Below are positions 51,139 to 55,394 of a DNA stretch of 64,000 nucleotides, piece after piece (position 1 is the stretch's first letter; each line of letters begins with the position of its first letter). The position numbers and the translations under genes are program-made. Below the pieces are notes generated by a model. It was not told the DNA's origin. It saw nothing but the letters and a program-made list of their open reading frames with translations, and ran no database searches. The stretch comes from Hoplostethus atlanticus (taxonomy: Eukaryota > Chordata > Actinopteri > Trachichthyiformes > Trachichthyidae). The stretch covers positions 124,001-188,000 of the forward strand of contig JAXDDX010000142.1 in the NCBI GenBank assembly GCA_034670405.1. Reading direction: 5' to 3'.

Positions 51139-51794
51139 TTAACATTATGAAAAGGCTTACAAGTTGTTACGTTGAAGTTGTCTTCCACTGTTGTTGTCTT
51201 CCAAGTTTTTGTCCAGTACAAAAAAGTATAAAAATAAGTTTATTGATAGACTTTTTGAATCTGGATGTAGGTTTGTACACAACAGATAATTGCAAAGATT
51301 CTAAATACATTTTTTTAATTCACTTTTACATTATATGACCACTTATCATGGGTGTCAAGTGGGGAAAGATGCCTCCTTTCAATTAATTTTATTTTGTATT
51401 ACATCATCAAAGCAGTTTTTTGTCTCAATTTGAATGTCATGGGCATTTTAGGCTAACTAACTGGGGTCATCAGCACCAGTACAGTACAGTATCCTTATGA
51501 ACGCCCCTGTCCATCTGCTGGGTGAAGGACCTTTATATTGCTATCAATACATGGCTATCAAGATAACAACAGTGTCAAATTCAATACATTAGAAAAGATG
51601 TAGATTTGGGAGCTGCAATAAACATGTTCATACAGTATTAAAGAGATATGAACATGGCCATAAACTGTAATTTATATAATTTGGTTACTACTGACTTAAA
51701 TCATACTAACCTTTTCTGAGTCCTTTCCAGGGGCGCATGTCATCTTGTGGTTATTAGTTGCTGCAGCTACGTGGTCCTCCCCTGGTTTGCCCAT
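3447..51794 (-). CDS. slc2a9: GLUT9 facilitative transporter (urate/hexose), partial, 10 exons
   Basis: Ten exons with GT-AG borders join in phase on the minus strand into about 409 codons. Family motifs appear in order: first helix with [11 protein letters not shown]; a glycosylation sequon (Asn-Lys-Thr) in the first outer loop; VLGRKGT after helix 2; [10 protein letters not shown] in helix 4; [23 protein letters not shown] before the central loop; QLCGLNAIWYY in helix 7; ERIGRRPLL; and CSGPG at the left end. The QLCGLNA form in place of QLS, and Asn-Ala-Ile in helix 7, fit class II GLUTs. The residues match GLUT9 better than GLUT5, 7 or 11 as I know them. Human GLUT9 is about 540 residues, so roughly 110-130 C-terminal residues lie left of position 1. 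Known role: plasma-membrane urate (and possibly hexose) uniport. wdr1 lies upstream on the same strand, as in human. Confidence 0.93.
3525..3570. repeat. (GGGA)n/(GA)n tract
   Basis: It forms the pyrimidine tract (CCCT and CT repeats on the minus strand) of the acceptor of the exon ending at 3522. Confidence 0.9.
3944..4045 (-). CDS. slc2a9: slc2a9 exon, helices 8-9
   Basis: This exon encodes 34 residues, [17 protein letters not shown]... to LTVFLNLQ, with the conserved E-R-x-G-R-R cytoplasmic loop motif. The acceptor is ccccag|GGC and the donor CAG|gtaagt; both ends are in phase 0. Confidence 0.93.
4402..4438. repeat. (CA)n microsatellite
   Basis: About 18 CA units. A complementary (TG)n lies at 4769-4805. 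Confidence 0.95.
4769..4805. repeat. (TG)n microsatellite
   Basis: About 18 TG units, complementary to the tract at 4402-4438. A shorter TG run is at 5287-5309. Confidence 0.95.
7244..8339 (-). mobile_element. Tc1/mariner transposon, full length, inactivated
   Basis: The 1096-bp element has terminal inverted repeats of about 31 bp, starting CAGACGGGTGACAAGTTAAA on the left and matching with one mismatch on the right. TA dinucleotides flank both ends (7242-7243, 8340-8341), as expected for Tc1/mariner insertion. A decayed transposase gene fills the minus strand. Confidence 0.93.
7259..8200 (-). pseudogene. Tc1-like transposase pseudogene
   Basis: The three catalytic motifs of a Tc1-type DDE transposase are visible in different frames on the minus strand: WSDESFF (near 7765-7786), QDDNAPIH (near 7490-7512) and NPIEHLWE (near 7371-7394). 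A stop codon and frame changes separate the second and third motifs. The N-terminal DNA-binding part (near 8000-8200) is also broken. The gene is therefore inactive, although its length is normal. Confidence 0.88.
9205..9375. repeat. dispersed fish repeat
   Basis: Contains ttttgcctttatttgacag, an AG-rich tract, gggatgacatgcgacac and cccgggtcggactggaaccc. I recognise this order as a frequent interspersed repeat in fish; the class is uncertain. Confidence 0.5.
11012..11240. repeat. dispersed fish repeat
   Basis: Contains cagtgtcatcagcattacaa, atgtggccaagagagagcat and atccttgggggacccacag, which I recognise as a common interspersed sequence in fish. It abuts the R2/NeSL-like debris to its right. 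No coding capacity. Confidence 0.5.
11300..12260 (-). mobile_element. degenerate R2/NeSL-like non-LTR retrotransposon fragment
   Basis: Minus-strand translation in several broken frames gives short blocks such as [10 protein letters not shown] (near 11960) and [15 protein letters not shown] (near 11690). I associate these with the region after the reverse transcriptase in R2/NeSL-type LINE polyproteins of fish. Stops and frame shifts are frequent. The clade assignment is from memory of the motif pattern and is less certain than the LINE call. Confidence 0.55.
12671..12781 (-). CDS. slc2a9: slc2a9 exon, helices 7-8
   Basis: This exon encodes 37 residues, [14 protein letters not shown]... to [13 protein letters not shown]. 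The first Ile completes the Asn-Ala-Ile motif of helix 7, a position linked to substrate choice in class II GLUTs. The acceptor is ctcatag|ATC and the donor TCA|gtgagt. Confidence 0.93.
12841..13398 (-). mobile_element. 5'-truncated L1-like LINE insertion with target duplication
   Basis: On the minus strand this encodes the end of an L1-type ORF2 ([12 protein letters not shown] near 13200, then a [12 protein letters not shown] and Cys-x-x-Cys stretch near 12900-12960) with frame breaks. It is followed by AATAAA and a poly(A) run, read as poly(T) on the plus strand near 12840-12850. Near-identical 14-bp sequences flank it: gtatcgtatctttt (12827-12840) and gtatcatatctttt (13399-13412), one mismatch apart. 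This is the product expected of target-primed reverse transcription. Confidence 0.75.
15474..15489 (+). promoter_or_regulatory. possible promoter elements of the cargo gene
   Basis: An inverted CCAAT box (ATTGG, 15474-15478) is followed closely by a CRE-like TGACATCA (15482-15489), about 140 bp upstream of the cargo start codon. The pairing is suggestive only; no clear TATA box lies at the right distance. Confidence 0.25.
15627..16769 (+). CDS. unrecognised 330-aa cargo protein, two exons, inside hAT-like element
   Basis: Exon 1 (15627-15648) encodes MEETFCP in a strong start context (A at -3, G at +4). Exon 2 (15799-16769) begins at a ttctttcag acceptor. The junction forms Ala in frame, followed by WMDQVIRLN. 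Alternatively, translation could begin at ATG 15768, reading through the intron end. The protein has two copies of a module: residues about 39-84 and 165-199 share Tyr-x-Tyr-Ala-Pro-x-Ser, then Gly-aromatic-x-Val-acidic, Cys and a closing Trp-Glu-Pro-Val-Val. A linker is acidic (residues about 204-285). The C-terminus (about 299-325) is basic with aromatic residues, e.g. [12 protein letters not shown] recognise no family; it is not a transposase. There is no signal peptide or clear membrane span. The frame is intact over 323 codons, unlike the decayed transposons nearby. Confidence 0.75.
16795..16800 (+). promoter_or_regulatory. polyadenylation signal of cargo gene
   Basis: AATAAA, 26 nt after the cargo-gene stop codon (TGA 16767-16769). 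It suggests the element carries a complete transcription unit. Confidence 0.5.
18880..19180 (+). mobile_element. possible PIF/Harbinger Myb-SANT-like remnant
   Basis: In broken plus-strand frames there is [12 protein letters not shown] near 18902 and [11 protein letters not shown] near 18976. Myb/SANT-like proteins carried by Harbinger transposons in fish have a similar start and a later LSSGVT-type block. No inverted repeats were found. This is a weak call. Confidence 0.35.
20095..20282 (-). CDS. slc2a9: slc2a9 exon, central loop and start of helix 7
   Basis: This exon encodes (A)[16 protein letters not shown]... to [13 protein letters not shown], the large cytoplasmic loop and the entry of helix 7. 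QLCGLNA replaces the QLS-type motif of class I GLUTs. The acceptor ends a (TG)n microsatellite (tatgtgtgttag|CTTTCC) and has no normal pyrimidine tract. The donor is GCT|gtaagc. Confidence 0.93.
20286..20351. repeat. (CA)n microsatellite at a splice acceptor
   Basis: About 30 CA units with one TA interruption. In the slc2a9 transcript this is (UG)n ending a few nucleotides before the exon that starts at 20282. Confidence 0.95.
20464..20512. repeat. (TG)n microsatellite
   Basis: About 24 TG units, 112 bp from the complementary (CA)n at 20286-20351. Confidence 0.95.
21961..22013 (-). repeat. tRNA-Leu-like remnant
   Basis: The minus strand reads gtcaggatggctgagtga near its start and a weak B-box-like gggttttaatcc later, resembling a shortened tRNA-Leu. 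The variable and anticodon arms are missing. A decayed tRNA-derived SINE head or tRNA pseudogene fits; a functional gene does not. Confidence 0.35.
23971..24002. repeat. perfect 13-bp inverted repeat, 6-nt loop
   Basis: Arms gtaaagtgtatta and taatacactttac flank gcacat, in a slc2a9 intron. Function unknown. Confidence 0.85.
24464..24596 (-). CDS. slc2a9: slc2a9 exon, helix 6 and PESPRY motif
   Basis: This exon encodes [18 protein letters not shown]... to [20 protein letters not shown]. The PESPRY motif that closes the N-terminal half of sugar transporters is intact. The acceptor is ctgcag|GAG; the donor gtattat follows one base of the next codon. Confidence 0.93.
26690..27536 (+). mobile_element. 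L2-like LINE 3' fragment, interrupted by another repeat
   Basis: On the plus strand a broken frame gives RT C-terminal motifs of fish L2 ([11 protein letters not shown] near 26805, then [11 protein letters not shown], then QNAAARLLT near 26995). The far end (about 27400-27536) reads GTGAAGCACGTTGTAACTGT and GTGCTATATAAATA, the typical L2 3' tail. Between about 27125 and 27395 lies sequence of a different dispersed family, so one element is nested in the other. Confidence 0.8.
27125..27395. repeat. unclassified dispersed fish repeat nested in the L2 fragment
   Basis: It starts near gtttttgaaagagattt and includes tctagagtttaggggccctg. I recognise these strings as a common interspersed sequence in fish genomes but cannot assign a class. 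It separates the L2 coding remnant from the L2 3' tail. Confidence 0.45.
29233..29263. repeat. (GATA)n microsatellite
   Basis: About seven GATA units. Read on the minus strand it follows a LINE-like 3' end as a (TATC)n tail, so it may mark the end of a truncated minus-strand LINE covering about 29264-29400. Confidence 0.8.
29400..29665. repeat. GAATGA-type imperfect minisatellite
   Basis: Many imperfect copies of gaatgaatg/gggaatgaataa/agtgcagggcaatg run up to the 5' truncation point of the LINE at 29668. A (GATA)n run lies just left, at 29233-29263. Confidence 0.7.
29668..31073 (+). mobile_element. 5'-truncated L2/CR1-group LINE with long open RT frame
   Basis: The plus strand carries an uninterrupted frame into the reverse transcriptase, beginning near RSTDDAVS and running to a stop at 30787-30789. 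Diagnostic motifs are [24 protein letters not shown] and the catalytic FADD (30043-30054), followed by the CR1/L2-type C-terminal region. A 3' UTR follows, ending in a (TTGAATC)n tail at 31049-31072. The 5' end is truncated inside the RT domain. The open frame of over 370 codons suggests recent insertion. It lies antisense in a slc2a9 intron. Confidence 0.9.
29764..30789 (+). CDS. LINE reverse transcriptase, 3' part (5'-truncated)
   Basis: Reading from a GTG at 29764 the frame is 341 codons; it is open upstream to about 29668 with no plausible start. It contains RT motifs from the palm ([10 protein letters not shown]) through FADD and thumb. The endonuclease domain and the N-terminal half of the RT are missing, so this is a dead copy of a LINE ORF2. 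Confidence 0.85.
   Translation: MRLLFIDYSSAFNTIVPTRLAGKLMELGLNTPLCAWILDFLTARPQVVRVGRHTSNRLTLNTGSPQGCVLSPLLYSLYTHDCVARFSSNSIIKFADDTVVVGLISDNDEKAYLEEVADLSLWCQDNSLLLNVTKTKELIVDFRRTQQQRTYSPLGINGTTVERVSRYKYLGVNITEDLTWSTHTDTLVRKARQRLYHLRQLRKFKVSRRILQSFYSGAVESILTGSITAWFGSSSAQDRKALQRVVRSAERTIGTTLPTLQDLYTRRCRTRACRIMKDPHHPNNGLFQLLRSGKRLRSHAAKTERLRRSFFPQAIRTVNSDLTRAPTKTHTLPLLCTHTLR
31584..31787. mobile_element. 204-bp Tc1-type MITE
   Basis: The terminal inverted repeats CAGCACTGTGCAAAAGT and ACTTTTGCACAGTACTG differ at one position. TA dinucleotides flank both ends (31582-31583, 31788-31789). No coding capacity is present; it is a deletion derivative moved by a Tc1/mariner transposase. Confidence 0.85.
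31897..32104. repeat. tandem duplication of a unit containing (CA)n
   Basis: Unit 1 (31897-32004) and unit 2 (32005-32104) both read gaagtaggacaggctggagc, then a (CA)n tract, then aatctcagcactgcacacat and acatgcat. They differ by one base in the flank and by the length of the CA tract (54 versus 40 bp). This is a recent segmental tandem duplication. Confidence 0.92.
33042..33807 (+). mobile_element. 5'-truncated L1-like LINE insertion with 14-bp target duplication
   Basis: The plus strand encodes the last ~90 residues of an L1/Tx1-type ORF2 ([12 protein letters not shown], then DFDIIWNPF) with two in-frame stops. A 3' UTR rich in ATT/GTT repeats follows, ending in AATAAAG and an A-rich tail. 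The identical 14-mer aagaaagtaatggc flanks the insertion (33028-33041 and 33808-33821). Confidence 0.85.
33600..33780. repeat. ATT/GTT-rich low-complexity tract
   Basis: Mixed trinucleotide-like run that forms the 3' UTR of the L1-like insertion at 33042-33807. A separate poly(C) run of about 17 bases lies at 34857-34873. Confidence 0.85.
34490..34775. repeat. dispersed fish repeat with tRNA-like B box
   Basis: It contains gttaagtgccttgctcaggg and later gggatcgaacc and cactaaccgctaggcc. This arrangement is a very common interspersed sequence in fish. I cannot name the family; the B-box-like string suggests a SINE-related origin. Confidence 0.55.
38030..38175 (-). CDS. slc2a9: slc2a9 exon, helices 4-5
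   Basis: This exon encodes (G)[20 protein letters not shown]... through [16 protein letters not shown]. The Y-L-x-E-x-x-P-x-x-x-R-G motif of sugar porters is intact. The acceptor is tttatag|GTA and the donor CAG|gtcagt; the exon ends in phase 0. Confidence 0.93.
38419..38498. repeat. short dispersed repeat, copy A
   Basis: The block ggtcagcagtgagcattta and the following aggccacatgaatgtt recur at 58892-58971 with few changes, and both copies continue into ttccttcccttat. Family unknown. Confidence 0.6.
38803..38927 (-). CDS. slc2a9: slc2a9 exon, helices 3-4
   Basis: This exon encodes (R)[17 protein letters not shown]... to [14 protein letters not shown]. It contains the conserved GR-x(3)-G pattern of helix 4. 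The acceptor is gctgtag|AAAG; the exon starts with one base completing Arg and ends after one base of Gly, before gtaagt. Confidence 0.93.
39140..39910. repeat. MITE-like dispersed repeat, copy 1
   Basis: It shares long stretches with the copy at 46165-46575, for example tgtggccagagtaaaattagct versus a close variant, aataacttgtaaagca, and tacatcgccaataactttt. The ends look inverted: ttaaaagaaaattcc on the left and ttagggtggatttcttaa on the right. A non-autonomous DNA transposon is likely; the superfamily is not known. Confidence 0.65.
41175..41266 (+). repeat. LINE-type 3' tail fragment
   Basis: The string gacaataaagagccatctat followed by a short tATC-type repeat resembles the 3' end of fish LINEs. 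Nothing upstream is recognisably coding. Confidence 0.35.
45804..45964 (-). CDS. slc2a9: slc2a9 exon, outer loop 1 and helix 2
   Basis: This exon encodes [10 protein letters not shown]... through [16 protein letters not shown] to IIKVLGR (53 codons plus 2 nt). The Asn-Lys-Thr sequon in the first extracellular loop is at the place where GLUT9 proteins are N-glycosylated. The acceptor is ctgtag|TAC and the donor GGAAG|gtaagg. Confidence 0.93.
46165..46575. repeat. MITE-like dispersed repeat, copy 2
   Basis: It is the same orientation and order of blocks as the copy at 39140-39910, but shorter because of internal deletion. The right end reads tttagggtggattttccttta. The left end is not clear. 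Confidence 0.6.
47190..47245. repeat. (TG)n microsatellite
   Basis: About 28 TG units in a slc2a9 intron. A (CA)n run of about 25 bp also lies at 46081-46105. Confidence 0.95.
47763..47864 (-). CDS. slc2a9: slc2a9 exon, transmembrane helix 1
   Basis: This exon encodes 34 residues starting QPITACLVS and running through [17 protein letters not shown], the first helix and the signature GLUT9 [11 protein letters not shown] stretch. The donor is CTG|gtgagt. The acceptor is a NAGNAG site (cgcagcag), so the first Gln may be included or skipped. Confidence 0.93.
48431..48463. repeat. perfect 12-bp inverted repeat, 9-nt loop
   Basis: Arms tacccatgtaac and gttacatgggta in a slc2a9 intron. Function unknown. 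Confidence 0.85.
51091..51136. repeat. (GT)n microsatellite
   Basis: About 23 GT units in the intron after the proposed first coding exon of slc2a9. Confidence 0.95.
51711..51794 (-). CDS. slc2a9: slc2a9 proposed first coding exon
   Basis: This exon encodes 28 residues starting MGKPGEDHV and ending CAPGKDSEK, followed by a GT donor (AAG|gttagt). It joins in phase 0 to the next exon. An in-frame TGA lies four codons upstream of the ATG, which supports this start; a second in-frame ATG is 17 codons downstream (51741-51743). N-termini of GLUT9 are poorly conserved and differ between isoforms, so the assignment rests on frame, splice site and position rather than similarity. Confidence 0.6.
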
Positions 51795-52304
51795 CTTAAC
51801 TTTTCAGCATGCTGAAATGAGAAGGTCACATGGTATCACTCTTCCAGCTCACATGGGGGAGAGAAGGCATATGGAAAGAGGGAAGTGGAATTTCTTGCAG
51901 AAACCACTGAGTGAAACATTCAGTGAAGAGGAAATGATGGCACTGATATGTGCTGACATGCAACAATACAGGATGCTGGTACATCTTATGTTCATCTTCA
52001 GACAATGGAAAACCGATATTGTCCTAGATTTAAGCTAGTATTATTAGTATAACTTTTTTTACTTCAGAGTGTAGGGTTTCACAGTGGTGGCCAAGTTTAG
52101 AACTAGATACCACAGAAATAGACTGCCACCTAGTGGTCATCATAGTAGTAACACTCATGAGATGGTTGAGAATATACTGTTCTTTTGTCAAACCTTTTCT
52201 TCTGTAGTTACTTGAGTTGCTTCCAACTGCTGTATAGTGTGGCATTCATACTGTATGATCAATCATTAGCTATGGAGGGGAAAGGTGCTCAGTCAAGAGC
52301 ATCA

Positions 52305-52438
52305 TTTCATTACAGTCATTTAGCAGATGCTTTTATCCAAAGTGACTTACAAAGGTGATAGTTGACACTATGTGGGGATCGAACCCACGACCCCGAGACT
52401 GAGAGTCTCATGCTCTACCAACTGAGCTGTCCTGTCGT
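52305..52438 (-). mobile_element. tRNA-Lys-derived SINE
   Basis: Read on the minus strand, the head resembles tRNA-Lys. It has an A box region (agctcagttggtagagc, near 52412-52428), an anticodon-stem-like tgagactctcagtctc and a B box (gggttcgatcc, near 52377-52388). The tail contains aagtcactttggataaaagc and atctgctaaatg, the conserved 3' end shared by many fish SINEs and their partner LINEs. The acceptor stem does not pair and the tail is fused directly, so this is not a functional tRNA gene. Confidence 0.85.
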
Positions 52439-53388
52439 GGTGTTTGTCTATATTGTAGAGAAAAGATTCTGGTGGTAACCATAATCGGATACCTTCCTTA
52501 TCGTCTCTTCCTTATCAAACATGACTTTAGTGACTTTTTAAAGATAACCATTTGCCAAATAGGAGGCTTCAGGGTCAGTGTGAGTTCCATAACTGATCCA
52601 AAATGATACAAAATCACTTTCTGAGGCTGGAACAGAAAACCAATGGAAATCTGTAAAGTGCAATCAGTATAACATAAGCTGTATTTGCAATATTTCAACA
52701 CAACACACACCTTGATTGACACTAAGCTATGATTGCACTACCCTACAGCTGCTTTATCAGGGTCTAGTACTGGAGTTATCACACGTTATTGTGACCACCC
52801 TAAATCATTACAACATCAGATCAGATTATTCATTTAAGAATGAATTACTTTCTGAATGGATACAAAAACATATCATTCACAATCCTGTCTTCTCTGTTTT
52901 TCTAATCTGTTTGCGCCACTGTTCTGCACGCGTCTTGTCATGCCAAAGCAAATTTTGCTGATTCATCTGGGTGGATCATATTCCTGCCAATAGAGATTAC
53001 ACAGGTACTTTCTAATAGTGCTGTGCTGCAGGCATGGGGCTTTTCTCATTTCCTTGACTTCCTTGACTAGGCATTGCATTTTTACTTACAGACTGCAGTG
53101 ATTGGTCAAGGCAATCCAGCTATATTATCTTTGTCAAGATCAACAGCCTTACAATACAAATGTGTTTCTTGCATGACCCATCCAGTTCAAACAGGGCAGA
53201 GTGTAAAAAACACTATAAATAAGAGACAGAGTTAAAGGTAAACCAAATTTCTATACTACACTGAGTCAGAATTCTCACACACACACCGGCCGTCTTACTC
53301 ACCCACATGCAGGTTGTGTATCCAACGGCGGAAATTCATACCGACTGGGTATGACACAGACTGGACTCCTCCTGACAAATTATTAACT

Positions 53389-53392
<4 letters not shown>

Positions 53393-53433
<41 letters not shown>
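53393..53433. repeat. (CT)n microsatellite
   Basis: About 20 CT units just left of the BEL/Pao-like remnants. Confidence 0.95.
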
Positions 53434-53436
<3 letters not shown>

Positions 53437-53479
53437 CTATCAGTTATGTAACTAAACTTTCAACTGACCTGCCAAGTAC

Positions 53480-54690
53480 GCAATACAAGGCATTACTATA
53501 CAAGGCAGGCCGCTTTATGTTCCAAACCCCTCTCATGCTGGCCCCGGGCCATCCTTATTGTCGAGCCCTGCAGATTCTTTTAGACCACAATCATCACTTA
53601 GGAGCATACAAACTTGCTAAATCCAGCATGTATGATATTAGACCCTACTCCTCTGCTCTCCAGGCCCTACACAATTCCTGCTGAATTCTCCTCCAAATCC
53701 GTATGGGTGATGTAGGAGCCTTTGATCATTTCTCATTGTATAGTCATGCTTTAGTGGGAATGCTGCTTTCCCTTGAAGGTCCTAATGGCTATGCATTTAG
53801 ATGTGGCTCTCATGTAGACGCCTCAGCAAGCCTCCAGTGATGATATACACAGTGACCCTTTGATTTGAACCATGTGAGGACAGTTGTTTGTGCAGCACAG
53901 AAAACTGGAGATGTGTTGACACAAACAATAACCCAGTAGATGATATAACACAAGGTAAAACATTGATAAAGCTCTCCTCTGGGGTGAAGCACCTCCATTT
54001 CCCCTCCCCATATTCTGACAACCAGTCAAAATGGAACTTGGTTTGACGTAGACACTGTGCCACAAAACATGGGTTTTCTAAGTTCCTTGACCTTACACAG
54101 CTAAATGCTATGTTGACGCAGAGAGACATGTACTGCAAAGAGCCCAATCAGAGTGTTTTTCTGAGGAACTCAGTAAGCCAATTCCAGATAGCAGCAAGTT
54201 GCTCCCCCCACCCCATATGACCCTGTACTATGCCTCCGTGTGGGTCAGCGTGGTGACAATTCATCCCATTGTTATGGATCCTAAACACCCAATCACCAAA
54301 CTTCACATTCAGGATTATGACAAAAAACTGCTTCACCCCCTTGCCCTGAATGCGTTGGATCTTGCAAGGGCGCAAAGCCATTTGCCATGAACAACGCCAG
54401 TGTCTGGACGGCCAAAGATGGCATCCCAACTGAACCATTCTCAAAATGGCCGACCTGCATCGAGCCCACCTTCGGCCCTTTAAACACCCTGTCTGGTCCA
54501 CAGGTATGGACTGCTTCAGACCCTTGACAATTAAACTTGTATGCCATGCAGAGAAAAGATGCGGTATAGTATTCAAGTGTCTCACTACTCATTGTATACA
54601 TCTTGAACTCTTGAATAGCATCGATGTTTATGCATTCAGGAGATTTGTCTCCCGTTGAGGGAAACCGTTTGAACTGCTACATCTTCAGAT
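53480..54690 (+). mobile_element. BEL/Pao-like LTR retrotransposon remnants
   Basis: A gag-like block with a Leu-Val-Gly-Met and Arg-Cys-Gly-Ser-His-Val pattern lies near 53690-53830. An integrase-like block follows: a His-Pro zinc-binding-region remnant near 54260-54350 and a Gly-Met-Asp-Cys-Phe core-domain motif near 54505, with FKCLTT near 54575. Protease and reverse transcriptase are absent between them. Both blocks carry stops and frame breaks, so the copy is dead and internally deleted. I found no LTR pair. The family assignment is by motif memory. Confidence 0.65.
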
Positions 54691-55359
54691 CTGTCACAAC
54701 AAATATGCTTTTAATGCATTACTTTTATGCATTACTTTCACAAGTAATGCATTGCACAACTGAGAGATAGCGCCACAGTCAAATACTCTTCTGGTCCGCC
54801 TTTATTCATCATTACTAACTAATATTGCAGCTGTTGATTTGGCAGTGACGTGCTGCAATGCATACTTCTTTCATGTCAAAATGTGTAATGACGCCACTCT
54901 AAGGAACCATGTTCTACAACAAGCTTCTAGTGGAACCATTGTGGACACACTACAGGTTGTTATATAACAGCAGCAAAAGGCTCAATTCCAACAAAAAGCT
55001 CTCATCATGCAGCTTGTTTACTGATCAATGACTGCGTTATTTTATCTTGGCTTCAAATTAATCAGGAGCTGGAGCATGTGGCTGGAGAACTGAGAAATAC
55101 TCGTACTGCGTATATGATCTCCTTGATGAACTGTGCTGAAAAAGACTTTGACTCAGGAGGAGCTGCCATGGGAAAAGAGATAGGGCCCAGTAATGAAAGC
55201 CAGGCTTGTAATCTGAACACTCTGTTTTGGACATATTTTTCAGCCCTGGACTCTAGGTAACAGTAGTAATAGGTTCCCTAGGGTATGGATAGAGAATGCA
55301 GTGGGGAGAGAGTCCACAGGCAGATTGCAACAAACCAGTTGGAATAGTTGGGATGTGGG

Positions 55360-55394
55360 ATGTGTCAGATCAAGTTCTTCTTGATCTGACACAT
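55360..55394. repeat. perfect 15-bp inverted repeat, 5-nt loop
   Basis: Arms ATGTGTCAGATCAAG and CTTGATCTGACACAT are exact reverse complements around TTCTT. Function unknown; it is too short for a typical pre-miRNA. Confidence 0.9.

Larger units (their letters stand above)
47865..51710. other. slc2a9 intron between first two coding exons
   Basis: A small hairpin (48431-48463), a possible old repeat fragment near 48.8 kb (gggggcctgtgccccagtag) and one GT tract. No gene or RNA was recognised. Confidence 0.6.

Noticed and set aside
52370-52438. tRNA gene on the minus strand
   Set aside because: A and B boxes are good, but the acceptor stem does not pair and the typical fish SINE tail follows directly. 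It is a SINE head.
53797-54147. 116-codon minus-strand open frame with overlapping frames
   Set aside because: It lies between two plus-strand BEL/Pao-like blocks and shows no family resemblance. It is kept as a question under that finding, not called a gene.
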